From NCBI RefSeq assembly GCF_021582895.2, contig NZ_CP091139.2:558001-622000 (forward strand): a DNA stretch of 64,000 nt, read 5' to 3'. Each line of letters opens with the position of its first letter. The first letter of the stretch is position 1. This document shows, piece by piece, positions 9,134-20,972 of the stretch. The notes below the pieces were generated by a model that did not search any database, was not told the DNA's origin, and was given only the letters and a program-made list of their open reading frames with translations. The position numbers and the translations under genes are program-made. This DNA comes from Microbacterium elymi (GTDB taxonomy: Bacteria > Actinomycetota > Actinomycetes > Actinomycetales > Microbacteriaceae).

Positions 9134-9948
9134 CGGCGCCGTTCCTGCTCAGCGGACGGGGTCTGACCCGGCGCTACCCCGCCCGGCGGACCGGTTTCGG
9201 CCCGCGCGCACTGACCACGGCGCTGGACGACGCCGACATCGACGTGCGGGAGGGCTCGGCGATGGGGATCATCGGCGAGTCCGGCTCGGGCAAATCGACG
9301 CTGGTCCGTCTCCTGCTCGCGCTGGACGCGCCCACGGCCGGCACCGTCGCCTTCGACGGCCGGCCGGTGGACGCCAGGGCGGGCGCACGTGCCCTGCACT
9401 GGCTGCGGCGCGGGACCGGGATCGTGTTCCAGGACCCGTATGCGTCGCTGGACCCGCGCATGAGCGTGGGCCGGATCGTCGGCGAGCCGCTGTGGGCGCT
9501 CGGCCTGGACGGCGACGGCCGGCCGGGCAGCACCGGGCGACGCGAGCGGGTGCGGGACGTGCTGGCCGACGTCGGCCTGGAGCCGGAGATGGCCGGCCGG
9601 TTCCCGCACGAGTTCTCCGGCGGCCAGCGCCAGCGGATCGCGCTGGCGCGGGCGATCGTGCACCGACCGAGGCTGCTGATCGGCGACGAGCCGCTGTCGG
9701 CGCTGGACGTGACCGTGCGGGCCCAGATCCTGGAGGTGCTGCGCCAGCTGCGGGCACGGGACGGGCTGGCGCTGGTGCTGGTCTCGCACGACATCGGCGT
9801 GGTGCAGAGCCTGTGCGACGAGGTGATCGTGATGAAGGACGGCCGGATCGTCGAGGAGGGGCCGACGGAGAAGGTGCTGCTCGAGCCGCAGGTGGCGTAC
9901 ACCCGCCGACTGCTGGCATCGATCCCGGTGATCGACCCGGGCGCCTGA
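9130..9948 (+). CDS. ABC transporter ATP-binding protein (DppF type)
   Basis: The 272-residue second ATPase of the importer. Walker A is GESGSGKST, the Q-loop FQDPYASLDP, the signature FSGGQRQR, Walker B LLIGDEPLSALD and the switch His in VSHDIG. The start at ATG 9130 shares ATGA with the upstream stop. The frame is intact and this is the last gene of the five-gene operon; only 47 bp separate it from the M4 protease start. Whether that protease is co-transcribed with peptide import is an open possibility. Confidence 0.93.
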   Translation: MTAPFLLSGRGLTRRYPARRTGFGPRALTTALDDADIDVREGSAMGIIGESGSGKSTLVRLLLALDAPTAGTVAFDGRPVDARAGARALHWLRRGTGIVFQDPYASLDPRMSVGRIVGEPLWALGLDGDGRPGSTGRRERVRDVLADVGLEPEMAGRFPHEFSGGQRQRIALARAIVHRPRLLIGDEPLSALDVTVRAQILEVLRQLRARDGLALVLVSHDIGVVQSLCDEVIVMKDGRIVEEGPTEKVLLEPQVAYTRRLLASIPVIDPGA

Positions 9949-9995
9949 GCCGCGGCATCCGCCCCGCCGTCGGGGGTGGGGGTTACTCTCGGATC

Positions 9996-11065
9996 ATGGA
10001 GTACGGGATCGTCCCGCCCTTCCTGCTGACGCGGGTGGCGGGCACGCAGAAGCCGCATCTGGCGCGGGCGGCGCAGGCGGCGCAAGCACACACTGGTCGC
10101 GGCGCCGCGGTATCACGAGCAAGCGCAGCCGGCTCGAACTCAGCGTCGAGGGCGGGACCCTCGTGGCCCGCACCTCCCCGTCGCCGGATCGGACGATCGC
10201 CGACGCGGCCGGCACCGAGACGCTGCCGGGCACGACGGTGCGCACCGAGGACGAGCCCCCGGTGGCCGACACCGCGGTCAATCAGGCGTTCGACGGGCTC
10301 GGGGTGACGTTCGACTTCTACTGGAACGCCTACCAGCGCGACTCGATCGACGGTCGCGGCTTGCCGCTGGACGCCACCGTGCACTACGGCACGGACTACG
10401 ACAACGCGTTCTGGAACGGGCAGCGGATGGTGTTCGGAGACGGCGACGGCGACGTGTTCACCGGGTTCACCGGGTCGATCACGGTCATCGCGCACGAGCT
10501 GACCCACGGCGTGACCGAGAGCTCGGGCGGCCTGGACTACCAGGGGCAGTCCGGCGCGCTGAACGAGTCGATCTCGGACGTGTTCGGGGTGCTCACCGAG
10601 CAGTACCAGAAGCAGCAGACCGCCGACCAGGCCACCTGGCTGGTCGGGGCCGGCATCTTCTCGGCCGAGGTGCAGGGCGTCGCCCTGCGCTCGCTGAAGG
10701 CACCCGGCACCGCGTACGACGACGACGTCCTCGGCAAGGATCCGCAGCCGGCGACGATGGCTGGCTACGTGACCACCAGCGACGACAACGGCGGCGTGCA
10801 CATCAACTCCGGCATCCCGAACCACGCGTTCTATCTCGCAGCCATCGCGATCGGCGGGTACGCCTGGGAGCGCGCGGGCCTCATCTGGTATCGGACCGTC
10901 ACCGGCGGGCAGTTGCCCGCGGACGCCGACTTCGCCCGGTTCGCGGACGAGACCCTCGCGGCCGCTGCGGCAGAGTACGGTGAGGATGCGAAGGAGGTCG
11001 CCGCCGTTCGCTCCGCGTGGACGAGCGTCGGCGTGCTCGCCGATGGACACTCCGCATCCCGCTGA
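9996..11065 (+). CDS. Protealysin-like M4 metallopeptidase
   Basis: The 355-residue thermolysin-family zinc protease begins [16 protein letters not shown], a short protealysin-type propeptide (compare the PPYxL box), and has no signal peptide. This suggests an intracellular or non-classically released enzyme. Zinc and catalytic residues are [10 protein letters not shown] (HEXXH) and [12 protein letters not shown] (third ligand Glu). [15 protein letters not shown] carries the family's active-site His. Extra bases at GCAAGC 10082-10087 and 10119-10124 disrupt only the propeptide region; corrected it reads [18 protein letters not shown]. The next gene encodes its likely inhibitor. Confidence 0.9.
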
Positions 11066-11408
11066 CGAACCGGACGATGGTCCCGCCGACGTCCCGGCCG
11101 ATGCGTCGGCCGTGTCGGTGACGGTGATCCGCACCGGCGGCATCGCCGGCCTGCGGCGGTCCTGGACCGCTCGTCCGTCCGGGGATGACGCGTCGCGCTG
11201 GGCTGCGCTGATCCGACAGTGCCCGTGGGACGACGCCACCGCCCAGGAGCCGCCCGAGGGGGCGGACAGGTTCGCGTGGGAGATCCGTGCCCAGTTGGAC
11301 GAGGCGCAGCGCGCGGCACGGCTTTCCGAGTCGCGGATGCAGGGGCCGTGGCGCGATCTGGTGCACGAGGTGCAGGCGTTCGAGCGCGAACGTCGCACCG
11401 GCCGCTGA
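11043..11408 (+). CDS. Emfourin-type protealysin inhibitor
   Basis: The 121-residue protein has an acidic, low-complexity N-terminus. A compact domain follows with [39 protein letters not shown] and [10 protein letters not shown]. These match the emfourin (M4in) family, cytoplasmic protein inhibitors encoded beside protealysin-like proteases. ATG 11043 lies 23 bp inside the protease gene, so the pair is translationally coupled. The likely role is holding the unsecreted protease inactive. The family call comes from motif memory and operon context. Confidence 0.8.
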   Translation: MDTPHPADEPDDGPADVPADASAVSVTVIRTGGIAGLRRSWTARPSGDDASRWAALIRQCPWDDATAQEPPEGADRFAWEIRAQLDEAQRAARLSESRMQGPWRDLVHEVQAFERERRTGR

Positions 11409-11442
11409 GCGAGCGCGGCCCGAGGGATCGTCCCGCTCCCGG

Positions 11443-12130
11443 TCAGTCCGGCAGGCGCCAGTCCACGGGAGTCGCGCCCTGCGCCACCAGCAGTTCGTTC
11501 GCGTGGGAGAACGGGCGCGAGCCGAAGAACCCGCGGTGCGCGGACAGCGGCGACGGGTGCGCGGATGCGATGCTCGGGGTCTGACCCAGCAGCGGGCGGA
11601 GGTTTGCAGCATCCCTCCCCCACAGGATCGCCACGAGCGGTCCGCCGCGGGCCACCAGCGAACCGATGGCATGCTCGGTCACCTTCTCCCACCCCCAGTT
11701 GCGGTGGGATGCCGGGGCCCCCGGCGCGACGGTGAGCACACGGTTCAGCAGGCATCACCCCCTGCTCGCTCCAGCCCGACAGGTCACCGTGCGCGGCGGG
11801 TGGGATGTCGAGGTCGGCCTGCAGCTCCTGGTAGATGTTCGACAGGCTGCGCGGCAGCGGCCGCACGTGCCTGTCCACCGCGAAGGACAGCCCGATCGGA
11901 TGCCCGGGGGTCGGGTACGGGTCCTGACCCACGATGAGCACCTTCACCTCGGAGCGGGGCCGGGCGAACGCGCGCAGCACCCGGTCGCCGGCGGGCAGGT
12001 AGTGGCGCCCGGCGGCCACCTCCGCGCGCAGGCGCTCCCCCAATGCGGCGATGTCGCCGGCCACCGGGGCGAGCTCGCCGGCCCAGTCGGCGTCGATGAG
12101 TCCGGCATCGGCAAGTTCGGGAAGTGTCAT
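11443..12130 (-). CDS. ung: Uracil-DNA glycosylase, family 1
   Basis: A 228-residue enzyme that removes uracil from DNA. The water-activating motif is [20 protein letters not shown] (the Pro after DPY replaces the usual His, as in other actinobacteria). The DNA-intercalation loop is [19 protein letters not shown]. One extra base at GCAGGC 11748-11753 splits the gene in the middle; corrected it reads [19 protein letters not shown] 12130 is preferred to GTG 12136. It stands alone, converging on the emfourin gene with a 34-bp gap. Confidence 0.93.
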
Positions 12131-12160
12131 CGCCACCCGACCAGCGTAGGCGGTGGGCGA

Positions 12161-12490
12161 TCACACCTGCCCGGAGGACACCACGCCGACCATGAGGATG
12201 GAGATCACCGAAACCACCGCCATCCCGCCCAGCAGCGAGGCCAGGGTCAGCAGCCGCGCGCGCCGCGGCCGCACGGCGAGCCGGACGACCACCATGGCGA
12301 GATAGATCGCGATCACCAGGACCAGGCCGATGATCGCCGTGGTCGGCTCGACGGGCACCAGGAACCCGAGCACCACCACCACGACGATGCCCAGCGCGGC
12401 GCCCCAGATGAGCCAGCGTCGGCCGGTCGACCGGGTCAGCGCCGGCTGGGCGGTGACCGCCGAGGGATCGCGCCGCTCGTCATCGCTCAC
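12161..12490 (-). CDS. Small two-part membrane protein, unknown function
   Basis: The 109-residue product has a polar N-terminus (DDERRDPSAVTAQPALTR), then about three membrane helices: WLIWGAALGIVVVVVLGFLV, AIIGLVLVIAIYLAMVVVRL and LASLLGGMAVVSVISILMVG. A basic linker (RPRRAR) lies between the last two. It starts at GTG 12490, overlapping the transketolase stop, so it is probably co-transcribed with tkt. No conserved catalytic motif is visible. Uncharacterised proteins of this type are common in Microbacteriaceae. Confidence 0.75.
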   Translation of the reverse strand: MSDDERRDPSAVTAQPALTRSTGRRWLIWGAALGIVVVVVLGFLVPVEPTTAIIGLVLVIAIYLAMVVVRLAVRPRRARLLTLASLLGGMAVVSVISILMVGVVSSGQV

Positions 12491-14380
12491 GACTCCCCCT
12501 CCACCAGGCCGATCGCCGCCCGCACGACGTCGTCCACGCCGATACCGGCGGCATCCATCAGCTCTTGCGCGGTGCCCGAGCCGGGCAGCCCGCGCACGCC
12601 CAGCAGCCGGACCCGCGGCCGGGCCCCCTCGTCGGCCAGCGCCTCGAGCACCGCCGACCCGACACCGCCCTCGACGTGATGGTCCTCGACGACGACCAGA
12701 CGGCCGCCGGATGCCTCGGCCGCCGTGACCAGTCCCTCGGCGTCGACCGGCTTGACCGAGTAGAGATCGATGACCCGCGCCTGCACGCCCTTCTCGGCGA
12801 GGCGTTCGGCGGCCTGCAGACAGGTGTGGACGGTGACGCCGGCGCCGATCAGTGCGACATCCTCCCCCTCGCGCAGGGTCTTGCCTGCCGCCGATCGGGA
12901 ACGTCTCGTCCGCGTCGTACAGCACGGGGTACGCGCCGCGGGTGGTGCGCAGGTACGAGATGCCGTGCACATCGAGCATGGCCGCCGTCAGCGCCGCCGC
13001 GCTGGTCGCGTCGGCCGGGTACAGGACCGTCGAGCCCAGGATCGCCCGCAGTGCGGCGATGTCCTCCAACGCCATCTGCGACGGGCCGTCCTCGCCGATC
13101 TCCACGCCGGCGTGCGACCCGCACAGGCGCAGGTCCGCCCGCGAGATGGCCGCCATCCGAATGAAGTCGTAGGCGCGCGAGAAGAAGGCGGCGAACGTCG
13201 CGGCGTATGGGGTGAAGCCGCGCACCGACAGCGCCACCGCGGTGGAGATCAGCTGCTGCTCGGCGATGCCGCATTCGAAGAACCGGTCCGGGGCCGCCTC
13301 GGCGAACTGACCGGCGTGGGTGGAGTTGCCGACGTCCCCGTCCACGACCGCGACCTTCTCGACCACGGCGAGCGCCTCGATCGCCGCGCCGAACGCCGCA
13401 CGGGTGGCGACCTCGTCGCCCTTCTCGTACCGCGGCAGCTCGACGCTCGGACGCGGCACCCCGCCCGCCGCGGCCCGGTCCGCATCCGTCGGCGAGGGCA
13501 CGTGCCGGGCGGGATGCCGCTCGAGGATGCCGTTGGTCACCCCGCCGAGCCGGTCGATGGCCCGTGCGGTCATGTCGTCCGGCAGCGCCTTGCCGTGCCA
13601 GCCGTTCAGGTCTTCGACCTCGGGGACGCCCTTGCCCTTGATCGTGCGCGCCAGGACGACCGTGGGCCGGTCGCTCGCACGCGCGTCGGAGAGCGCGCGG
13701 TCGATCGCCTCGAGGTCGTGTCCGTCGATCACGACCGCGTCCACGTCGAAGCCGCTGACCCGGCGGACGTACGCGTCCATGTCCCACTCGAGCGCGGTGG
13801 AGCCGCTCTGGCCGAGCCGGTTGACATCGACGATCGCCGTCAGCCCGGCCAGCCGCTTGCCGCCGGCGGTCTCCAGCGCCTCCCACACCGAGCCCTCGGC
13901 GAACTCGCCGTCGCCGCACAGCACCCAGACGTGATCGTCGCGCTTCTCCAGCCGGTCGGCGACCCAGGCCAGACCCACGCCGATCGGCAGCCCTGCCCCA
14001 GCGATCCGGTCGCGACATCCACCCACGGCAGCACCGGAGTGGGGTGACCCTGCAGGCGTGACCCGAACTGCCGGTAGGTGTGCACGAGCTCGTCGTCGTC
14101 GATGACCCCGGCGGCCTTGAAGATCGAATACAGCAGCGGTGAGGCATGCCCCTTCGAGAAGATGAGGTGATCGCCGTCGCGATCGTTCGGGGCGTGCCAG
14201 TCGTATTCCAGGTGCCGCGCGAGCAGGCACCGCCATGAGATCGGCGGCCGACAGGCTCGAGGTCGCGTGTCCCGACTGCGCCGCCTGCGTCGCCCGCAGC
14301 GAATCGACCCGCAGCTGTGCGGCCAGCCGGCGGATGTCATCGAATCCCGTTCCGAAGGTGGTGGTGTGTGACTCCGACAT
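12487..14380 (-). CDS. tkt: Transketolase
   Basis: A ~630-residue TPP enzyme of the non-oxidative pentose phosphate pathway in its shorter form. TPP/Mg motif GDGEFAEGSVWEALE; N-terminal substrate His in SGHATSSLSAADLM and SKGHASPLLYSI; second domain FFECGIAEQQLISTAVAL. Three single-base changes break it. There are extra bases at GCAGGC 14223-14228 and GCCTGC 12883-12888. Near 13988 a base is missing (GCAGGC read as GCAGC, the reverse error). Corrected joins are LMAVLLARHLEYDW, LGQGLPIGVGLAW and IGGSKTLREGED. Start ATG 14380. Confidence 0.93.
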
Positions 14381-14458
14381 GGTCCGACGATAAGACGGCG
14401 GACGGGCCGGAACCACCCCCTTGCGGGATGGAGAGGCGCGAGTTAGTGGTGTCGCGAC

Positions 14459-15174
14459 TCACCTGCCGAGCGTGCGGACGACGACGCCCTGCGGCGATCC
14501 GGCTGCCGTCCAGACGCTTCCGGCGCCGGCCACGCGCAGGGCGCCGTCCCCCGCGATGAGGACGGTGTTCTCGTCGATGCCGACGCCCGACTCGATGAGC
14601 CCGGCCTCGATGGCGGCGACCAGTCGCGAGAGCGCGCCCCACTGCGCCACGTGGACCTCCACGCTGATGTCGATGAGGCCGATGCCCGGCACCACGGTGA
14701 CCTCTTCGAGGTCCTCTGCGACGTCTTCGGGTGCGATCTCGACCCCGCCGATGCGCCATCCGCCGACGAGTGCGTGCGTCGCGGCGATCGCCGAGCCGGC
14801 TGAGAAACCCAGATACGGGACGCCGGCGAGGACGGCTGCCCGGATGCGGTCGAAGCACGGCTCGAGCACGTCGCGATAGGCGGGCGTCAGTCCGCCGCCG
14901 ATGATGATGCCGTCGACGCCGTCGAAGGCCGCCTCTGGCACCCGGCCCGTCTCGGCGACCGCGGTGACGACCGGGTCGATCGCCCCGGCCGGCACTGCGG
15001 CGGCGATGAGGCGTGCCGCATGATCCTCCCCGTCACCGTGGCGCACGGCGACGACGGCGACGCGCGGGATGTCGCGACCAGCCTCGAGTGCGCGCGCGGT
15101 GGCTTCGGCGACGAACGGCGCGTAGGCGACACCGTCCGGCTGGTCCTGCCAGCCCCCGCCGACGAGATGGACGC

Positions 15175-15178
<4 letters not shown>
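14459..15178 (-). CDS. Peptidase E-like (S51 family) protein
   Basis: The 239-residue product has the S51/class-I-glutaminase-like fold. The nucleophile Ser lies in YLGFSAGSAIAATHAL, preceded by GIIIGGGLTPAY, and the C-terminal half carries GVGIDENTVLIAGDG. S51 members include aspartyl dipeptidase (PepE) and cyanophycinase; the exact substrate is not clear. It starts at GTG 15178, overlapping the stop of the SDR gene (GTGA), so the two are co-translated. The frame is intact. Confidence 0.82.
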
Positions 15179-17438
<2,260 letters not shown>

Positions 17439-17461
17439 CCGCTCCGGCCGCCGCCAGGATT

Positions 17462-17534
17462 CGCCGAAACCAGGGATCCTCCGCCACACCCAGCGCAACG
17501 CGCTCGGTCTGGACGAGGATCCCTGGTTTCGGCG
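17462..17534. repeat. Hairpin element, family member 1
   Basis: A perfect 20-bp inverted repeat (arms 17462-17481 and 17515-17534, core GAAACCAGGGATCC) encloses a 33-nt loop. It lies between the convergent metY and cyclase genes and could act as a two-way terminator. A 73-bp relative with the same arm length and a similar loop lies at 18602-18674. Confidence 0.85.
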
Positions 17535-17564
17535 TTCCGGCCGCGTGCGCCAGGATGTCGGGGC

Positions 17565-18510
17565 TCAGGCGTCGTCCCACCAGCGCAGGCACGCGCAGCG
17601 CCCGCAGCGTGACCCAGCGGCTCGGGAAGCCCTCCCGCTCGTCGTCCAGCTCGAACAGGATCGGGCCCTCGTGCGTGTTCTCCAGCGCCCACAGGCCGTG
17701 CACATCGCGCTTGCCGCGGATCAGCTCGATCGCCTCGGTGCACCGCGGATCGCGCTCCGGCCGGGCGCGGCGCAGATACTCGAGCCCGCGCAGGACGTCG
17801 TAGAACCACCGCACGGGGTAGGACGCCAAGGTGAACCGGGGGTCGATCACGGCGCCTGTGCTGCGCCGCAGGAACAGCCGCCGGTCCAGCAGATACTCCT
17901 CGGCCGCGCGTCGCGCCTGCCGCGCAGCATCCGTCCCCCCGGTGGCCTGCTCCCAGGCCCACAGGCCCTCGAGCACGCAGATCGTGGAGTGCAGCGACGA
18001 GACGGTCGCACCGTACTCCGCCCAGCAGTTCCAGCCGCCGTCGGGCAGTTGCCCGGCCAGGATCGTCGCGACCGCCCTGTCGACGTCCTGGCCGAAGTAC
18101 GTGCCCGCCGTGACGACCACGCCGTTGATGCACGGCTCGGTCTCGCCGCTGAAATAGGGTTCGCCGCCGTGGTCCCACCGCACCGCGTCGCGGATCCGGT
18201 CGATGGCCCGGCGCACCGCCGGATCGGCGGGATCGACTCCGAAGTCCACGAGCTGCTGCACGCTGAAGTGGGTCGCCGTCCAGGCGTCGTACATGGGGCG
18301 GGCCTCGTCGGCCCAGCCGGGGCGGTACACACCGCCGTCCCATAGTCCGTCCTCGGCCTGCTCGGCCAGCAGGCGCGCACCCCAGCCCTCGTTCGCCACC
18401 CGCGCCCGCTCGGCCGCGACCTGCGCGGCCGGCGCGTCGGTGAGATCCCGCATGACCTGCCAGCGGATCGCGGGGTCGCCGGCCAGCAGATATTCGATCG
18501 CTTCGTCCAT
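17565..18510 (-). CDS. Squalene-cyclase-fold (terpenoid cyclase/prenyltransferase repeat) protein
   Basis: The ~314-residue protein carries repeats typical of the alpha6-alpha6 barrel fold: EDGLWDGGVYRPGW, LPDGGWNCWAEYGATVSSLH and KRDVHGLWALENTHEGP. No DxDD protonation motif of true squalene-hopene cyclases is seen, so catalytic activity is doubtful. An extra base at GCAGGC 17585-17590 hides the real C-terminus, which becomes RVLRWWDDA with a stop at 17565; without the correction the frame would run on into metY. ATG 18510 is chosen as start. Confidence 0.75.
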
Positions 18511-18601
18511 GCGCGCGACCCTATGCCGCCCCTCCGACATCCCGCGCTCGCGCCCGCGCTGGCGCCCCTGCGCCCCAGCCCGCTCGTGCCCGCCCCGCCA
18601 T

Positions 18602-18674
18602 CGTCGAAACCGGGGATCCTCCGCCAAACCCAGTGAAACGCACCCGGTCTGGATGAGAATCCCCGGTTTCGACG
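18602..18674. repeat. Hairpin element, family member 2
   Basis: Arms 18602-18621 and 18655-18674 pair over 19 of 20 positions (core GAAACCGGGGATCC). The 33-nt loop is close to that of member 1 (CGCCAAACCCAG versus CGCCACACCCAG; both contain CGGTCTGGA). It lies in the divergent gap between the cyclase gene and metX, so it is not simply a terminator. Confidence 0.85.
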
Positions 18675-18788
18675 GATTGGCGCGGGGCCGGGATGCCGCG
18701 GGGCCGGGATGCCGCGGGGCCGGGATGCCGCGCGGCGGCGCCGCGTAACAGGCCGGGCGGCCGGGGGCGAACACGAGAGAATGGACCC

Positions 18789-19996
18789 ATGGATTGGCAG
18801 CAGACCTCCGAGGACACCGTGCCCAGCGCACCGGTGACGGAGGCGGATGCCCGATCCCTGCTCGGGCGGCCCCCGGCCACGGGTGCGTGGCGGGACGGTG
18901 ACCCGGTCGGCGGTCGCCGCTTCGCCGGACTGGGCGCCTTCCGCACCGAGGGCGGCCGCGACCTCCCGTTCGTGCGGCTCGCGTACGAGACCTGGGGCGA
19001 GCCGAACGAGGCCGGCGACAACGCCGTGCTCATCCTGCACGCGCTCACCGGCGACAGCCACCTGCGCGGACCGGCCGGGCCGGGGCATCCCACCGGCGGC
19101 TGGTGGGACGAGATCGTCGGCCCCGGCGGCCCCATCGACACCGACCGCTGGTTCGTGGTCGCCCCGAACATGCTGGGCGGATGTCAGGGGTCGACCGGTC
19201 CCGCCAGCATCGGGCCGGATGGGCGGGAATGGGCCTCGCGCTTCCCGTATCTGACGATCCGCGACCAGGTGGCCGCACAGGCCATGCTGGCGGATGCGCT
19301 GGGCATCGATCGCTGGGCGGCCGTCATCGGCGGATCGATGGGCGGCATGCACGCCCTGGAGTGGGCCGTCACGTTCCCCGACCGGGTCGCCCGGCTCGGG
19401 GTGCTGTCGGCGCCGCCGTTCAACACGGCCGACCAGATCGCGCTGAACTCGGTGCAGCTGGAGGCGATCGAGATCGACCCGCACTTCGCGGGCGGCGAGT
19501 ACTACGATTCCGGCGACGGCGGCGGTCCGCATCGTGGGCTGGCCCTGGCCCGCCGGATGGCCCTGCTGAACTACCGCAGCCCGGCCGAGCTGAACATGCG
19601 CTTCAGCCGGTCGTGGCAGTCCGGCGTCAGTCCGCTGGGTCATGACGGCCGGTTCGCGGTGGAGTCCTACCTCGACTTCCACGGCAACAAGTTCACCCGA
19701 CGGTTCGATGCGAACACGTACATCCGGCTGGTCGAGGCGATGGACTCGCACGATGTGGGCCGCGACCGCGGCGGGATCGAGGACGCCCTCGCGCGCGTGA
19801 CGGCGACCACGCTCGTGCTCGGCATCGACACCGACCGCCTGTTCCCGGTCGAGGGCAGCACCGGATCGCCCGCGGCATCGCGCACACCCTCGACGGGGAC
19901 GAGGCCGTCGTGCTGTCCAGCGACTTCGGCCACGACGGCTTCCTGATCGAGACCGATCGGGTGGGCGCGCACCTGCGACGGCTGATGGACAGCTAG
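18789..19996 (+). CDS. metX: Homoserine O-acetyltransferase
   Basis: A ~402-residue alpha/beta hydrolase-fold enzyme that acetylates homoserine for methionine synthesis. The nucleophile elbow is VIGGSMGGMHALEWA. Family motifs include LILHALTGDSH, NMLGGCQGSTGPAS and YLDFHGNKFTRRFDANTYI. The catalytic Asp and His are in LGIDTDRLFP and FGHDGFL. An indel near 19854-19862 separates the last 45 residues; corrected it reads FPVEEQHRIARGIAH. Start ATG 18789 follows GAGAGA. It works directly upstream of metY in the pathway. Confidence 0.95.
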
Positions 19997-20652
19997 TCGA
20001 CCAGATACCGCCAGGGCAGCTCGTCGGTGAGCAGCCGGTGCCGCACTCCCGGCGCGTCGAAGGCGACCGCGGGGTCGTGCGCGACATCCGGCTCCCAGAC
20101 GAACGCCGGCGCGCCCTCGGTCCGCCGGACCACCGTGCGGAACGAGCGGATGCCGGTGGCCTGGACGGATGCCGTCAGCGCGGTCGCATCGTCGGCTCCG
20201 GTCAGCCCGTGCAGGGTGACCCACGTCGGCGGATACAGCGTGAGCTCGCCCCGCGCGTGCCGCGCCAGCACGTCCTCGGGACGCGCCCACTCGGCCGAGA
20301 CCACCTCGGCCGCCGACAGGGTGAGCGCGGCGTCGGCCGCGCGTCCCAGGTAGAACCAGGTGCGGATGCGCTTGGGGATGCCCACCGGAGGCGTCCAGGC
20401 GCTGAACGGCACGAGGTCGTCGGCGTCGATGAGCAGCCCCACCTCCTCGGCGGTCTCGCGGGCGGCAGCGCGCCGGGCGTCGTCGATCTCGTCGGCGCCG
20501 TCGCTCAGGTCGACGGACTCGATCCGCCCTCCGGGGAACACCCACGCGCCGGCGAACGAGCCGTGGTCGGGGCGCTGCATCATCAGCACCTCGGGGCCGT
20601 GGCCGCCGTCGCGCACGAGGATCGCCGTCCCCGCGACCGGGATGTCGGTCAT
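19993..20652 (-). CDS. NUDIX hydrolase
   Basis: The 219-residue product has the NUDIX box in the form GGRIESVDLSDG followed, after an insert, by AARETAEEVGLLID. It hydrolyses a nucleoside-diphosphate-linked compound; the box is longer than usual because of the acidic insert. An N-terminal strand (PVAGTAILVRDG) and MQRPDHGSFAGAWVFPGG fit the family. Its stop overlaps the metX stop on the other strand. Its start overlaps the end of the thiamine-binding gene (ATGA). The frame is intact. Confidence 0.88.
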   Translation of the reverse strand: MTDIPVAGTAILVRDGGHGPEVLMMQRPDHGSFAGAWVFPGGRIESVDLSDGADEIDDARRAAARETAEEVGLLIDADDLVPFSAWTPPVGIPKRIRTWFYLGRAADAALTLSAAEVVSAEWARPEDVLARHARGELTLYPPTWVTLHGLTGADDATALTASVQATGIRSFRTVVRRTEGAPAFVWEPDVAHDPAVAFDAPGVRHRLLTDELPWRYLVD

Positions 20653-20963
20653 TCCTGGTCCGACCGCTCCAGCGCGGTCTCCAATCGTTGGACCTTCGCG
20701 TCCAGCTCGCCGGTGTAGCCCGGGCGGATGTCGGCCTTCAGCACGAGCGACACGCGGGAGCCGAACGGCATCACCGCCTCGGTCGCCCGTTTCACGACAT
20801 CCATCACCTCGTCCCACTCCCCCTCGAGCTCGGTGAACATCGAGGTGGTGCGATGGGGCAAGCCGGAATCGCGGACGACCCGGACCGCGGCGGCGACGGC
20901 ATCGTGGACCGAGCCGTCCGAACGGCCCGTCCCGCTGGGGGCGATGGAGAAGGCGATCAGCAT
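20649..20963 (-). CDS. MTH1187/YkoF-type thiamine-binding protein
   Basis: A 104-residue protein of the thiamine-binding (DUF77) family. It begins MLIAFSIAPSGTG and carries SVHDAVAAAVRVVRDSGLPH and RTTSMFTELEGEWDEVMDVV, which match the ferredoxin-like fold of this group. Members bind thiamine or related small molecules in the cytoplasm. It overlaps the NUDIX start by 4 bp. A role in salvage or sensing of thiamine is inferred from the family only. Confidence 0.82.
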   Translation of the reverse strand: MLIAFSIAPSGTGRSDGSVHDAVAAAVRVVRDSGLPHRTTSMFTELEGEWDEVMDVVKRATEAVMPFGSRVSLVLKADIRPGYTGELDAKVQRLETALERSDQE

Positions 20964-20972
20964 GTTCCGACG

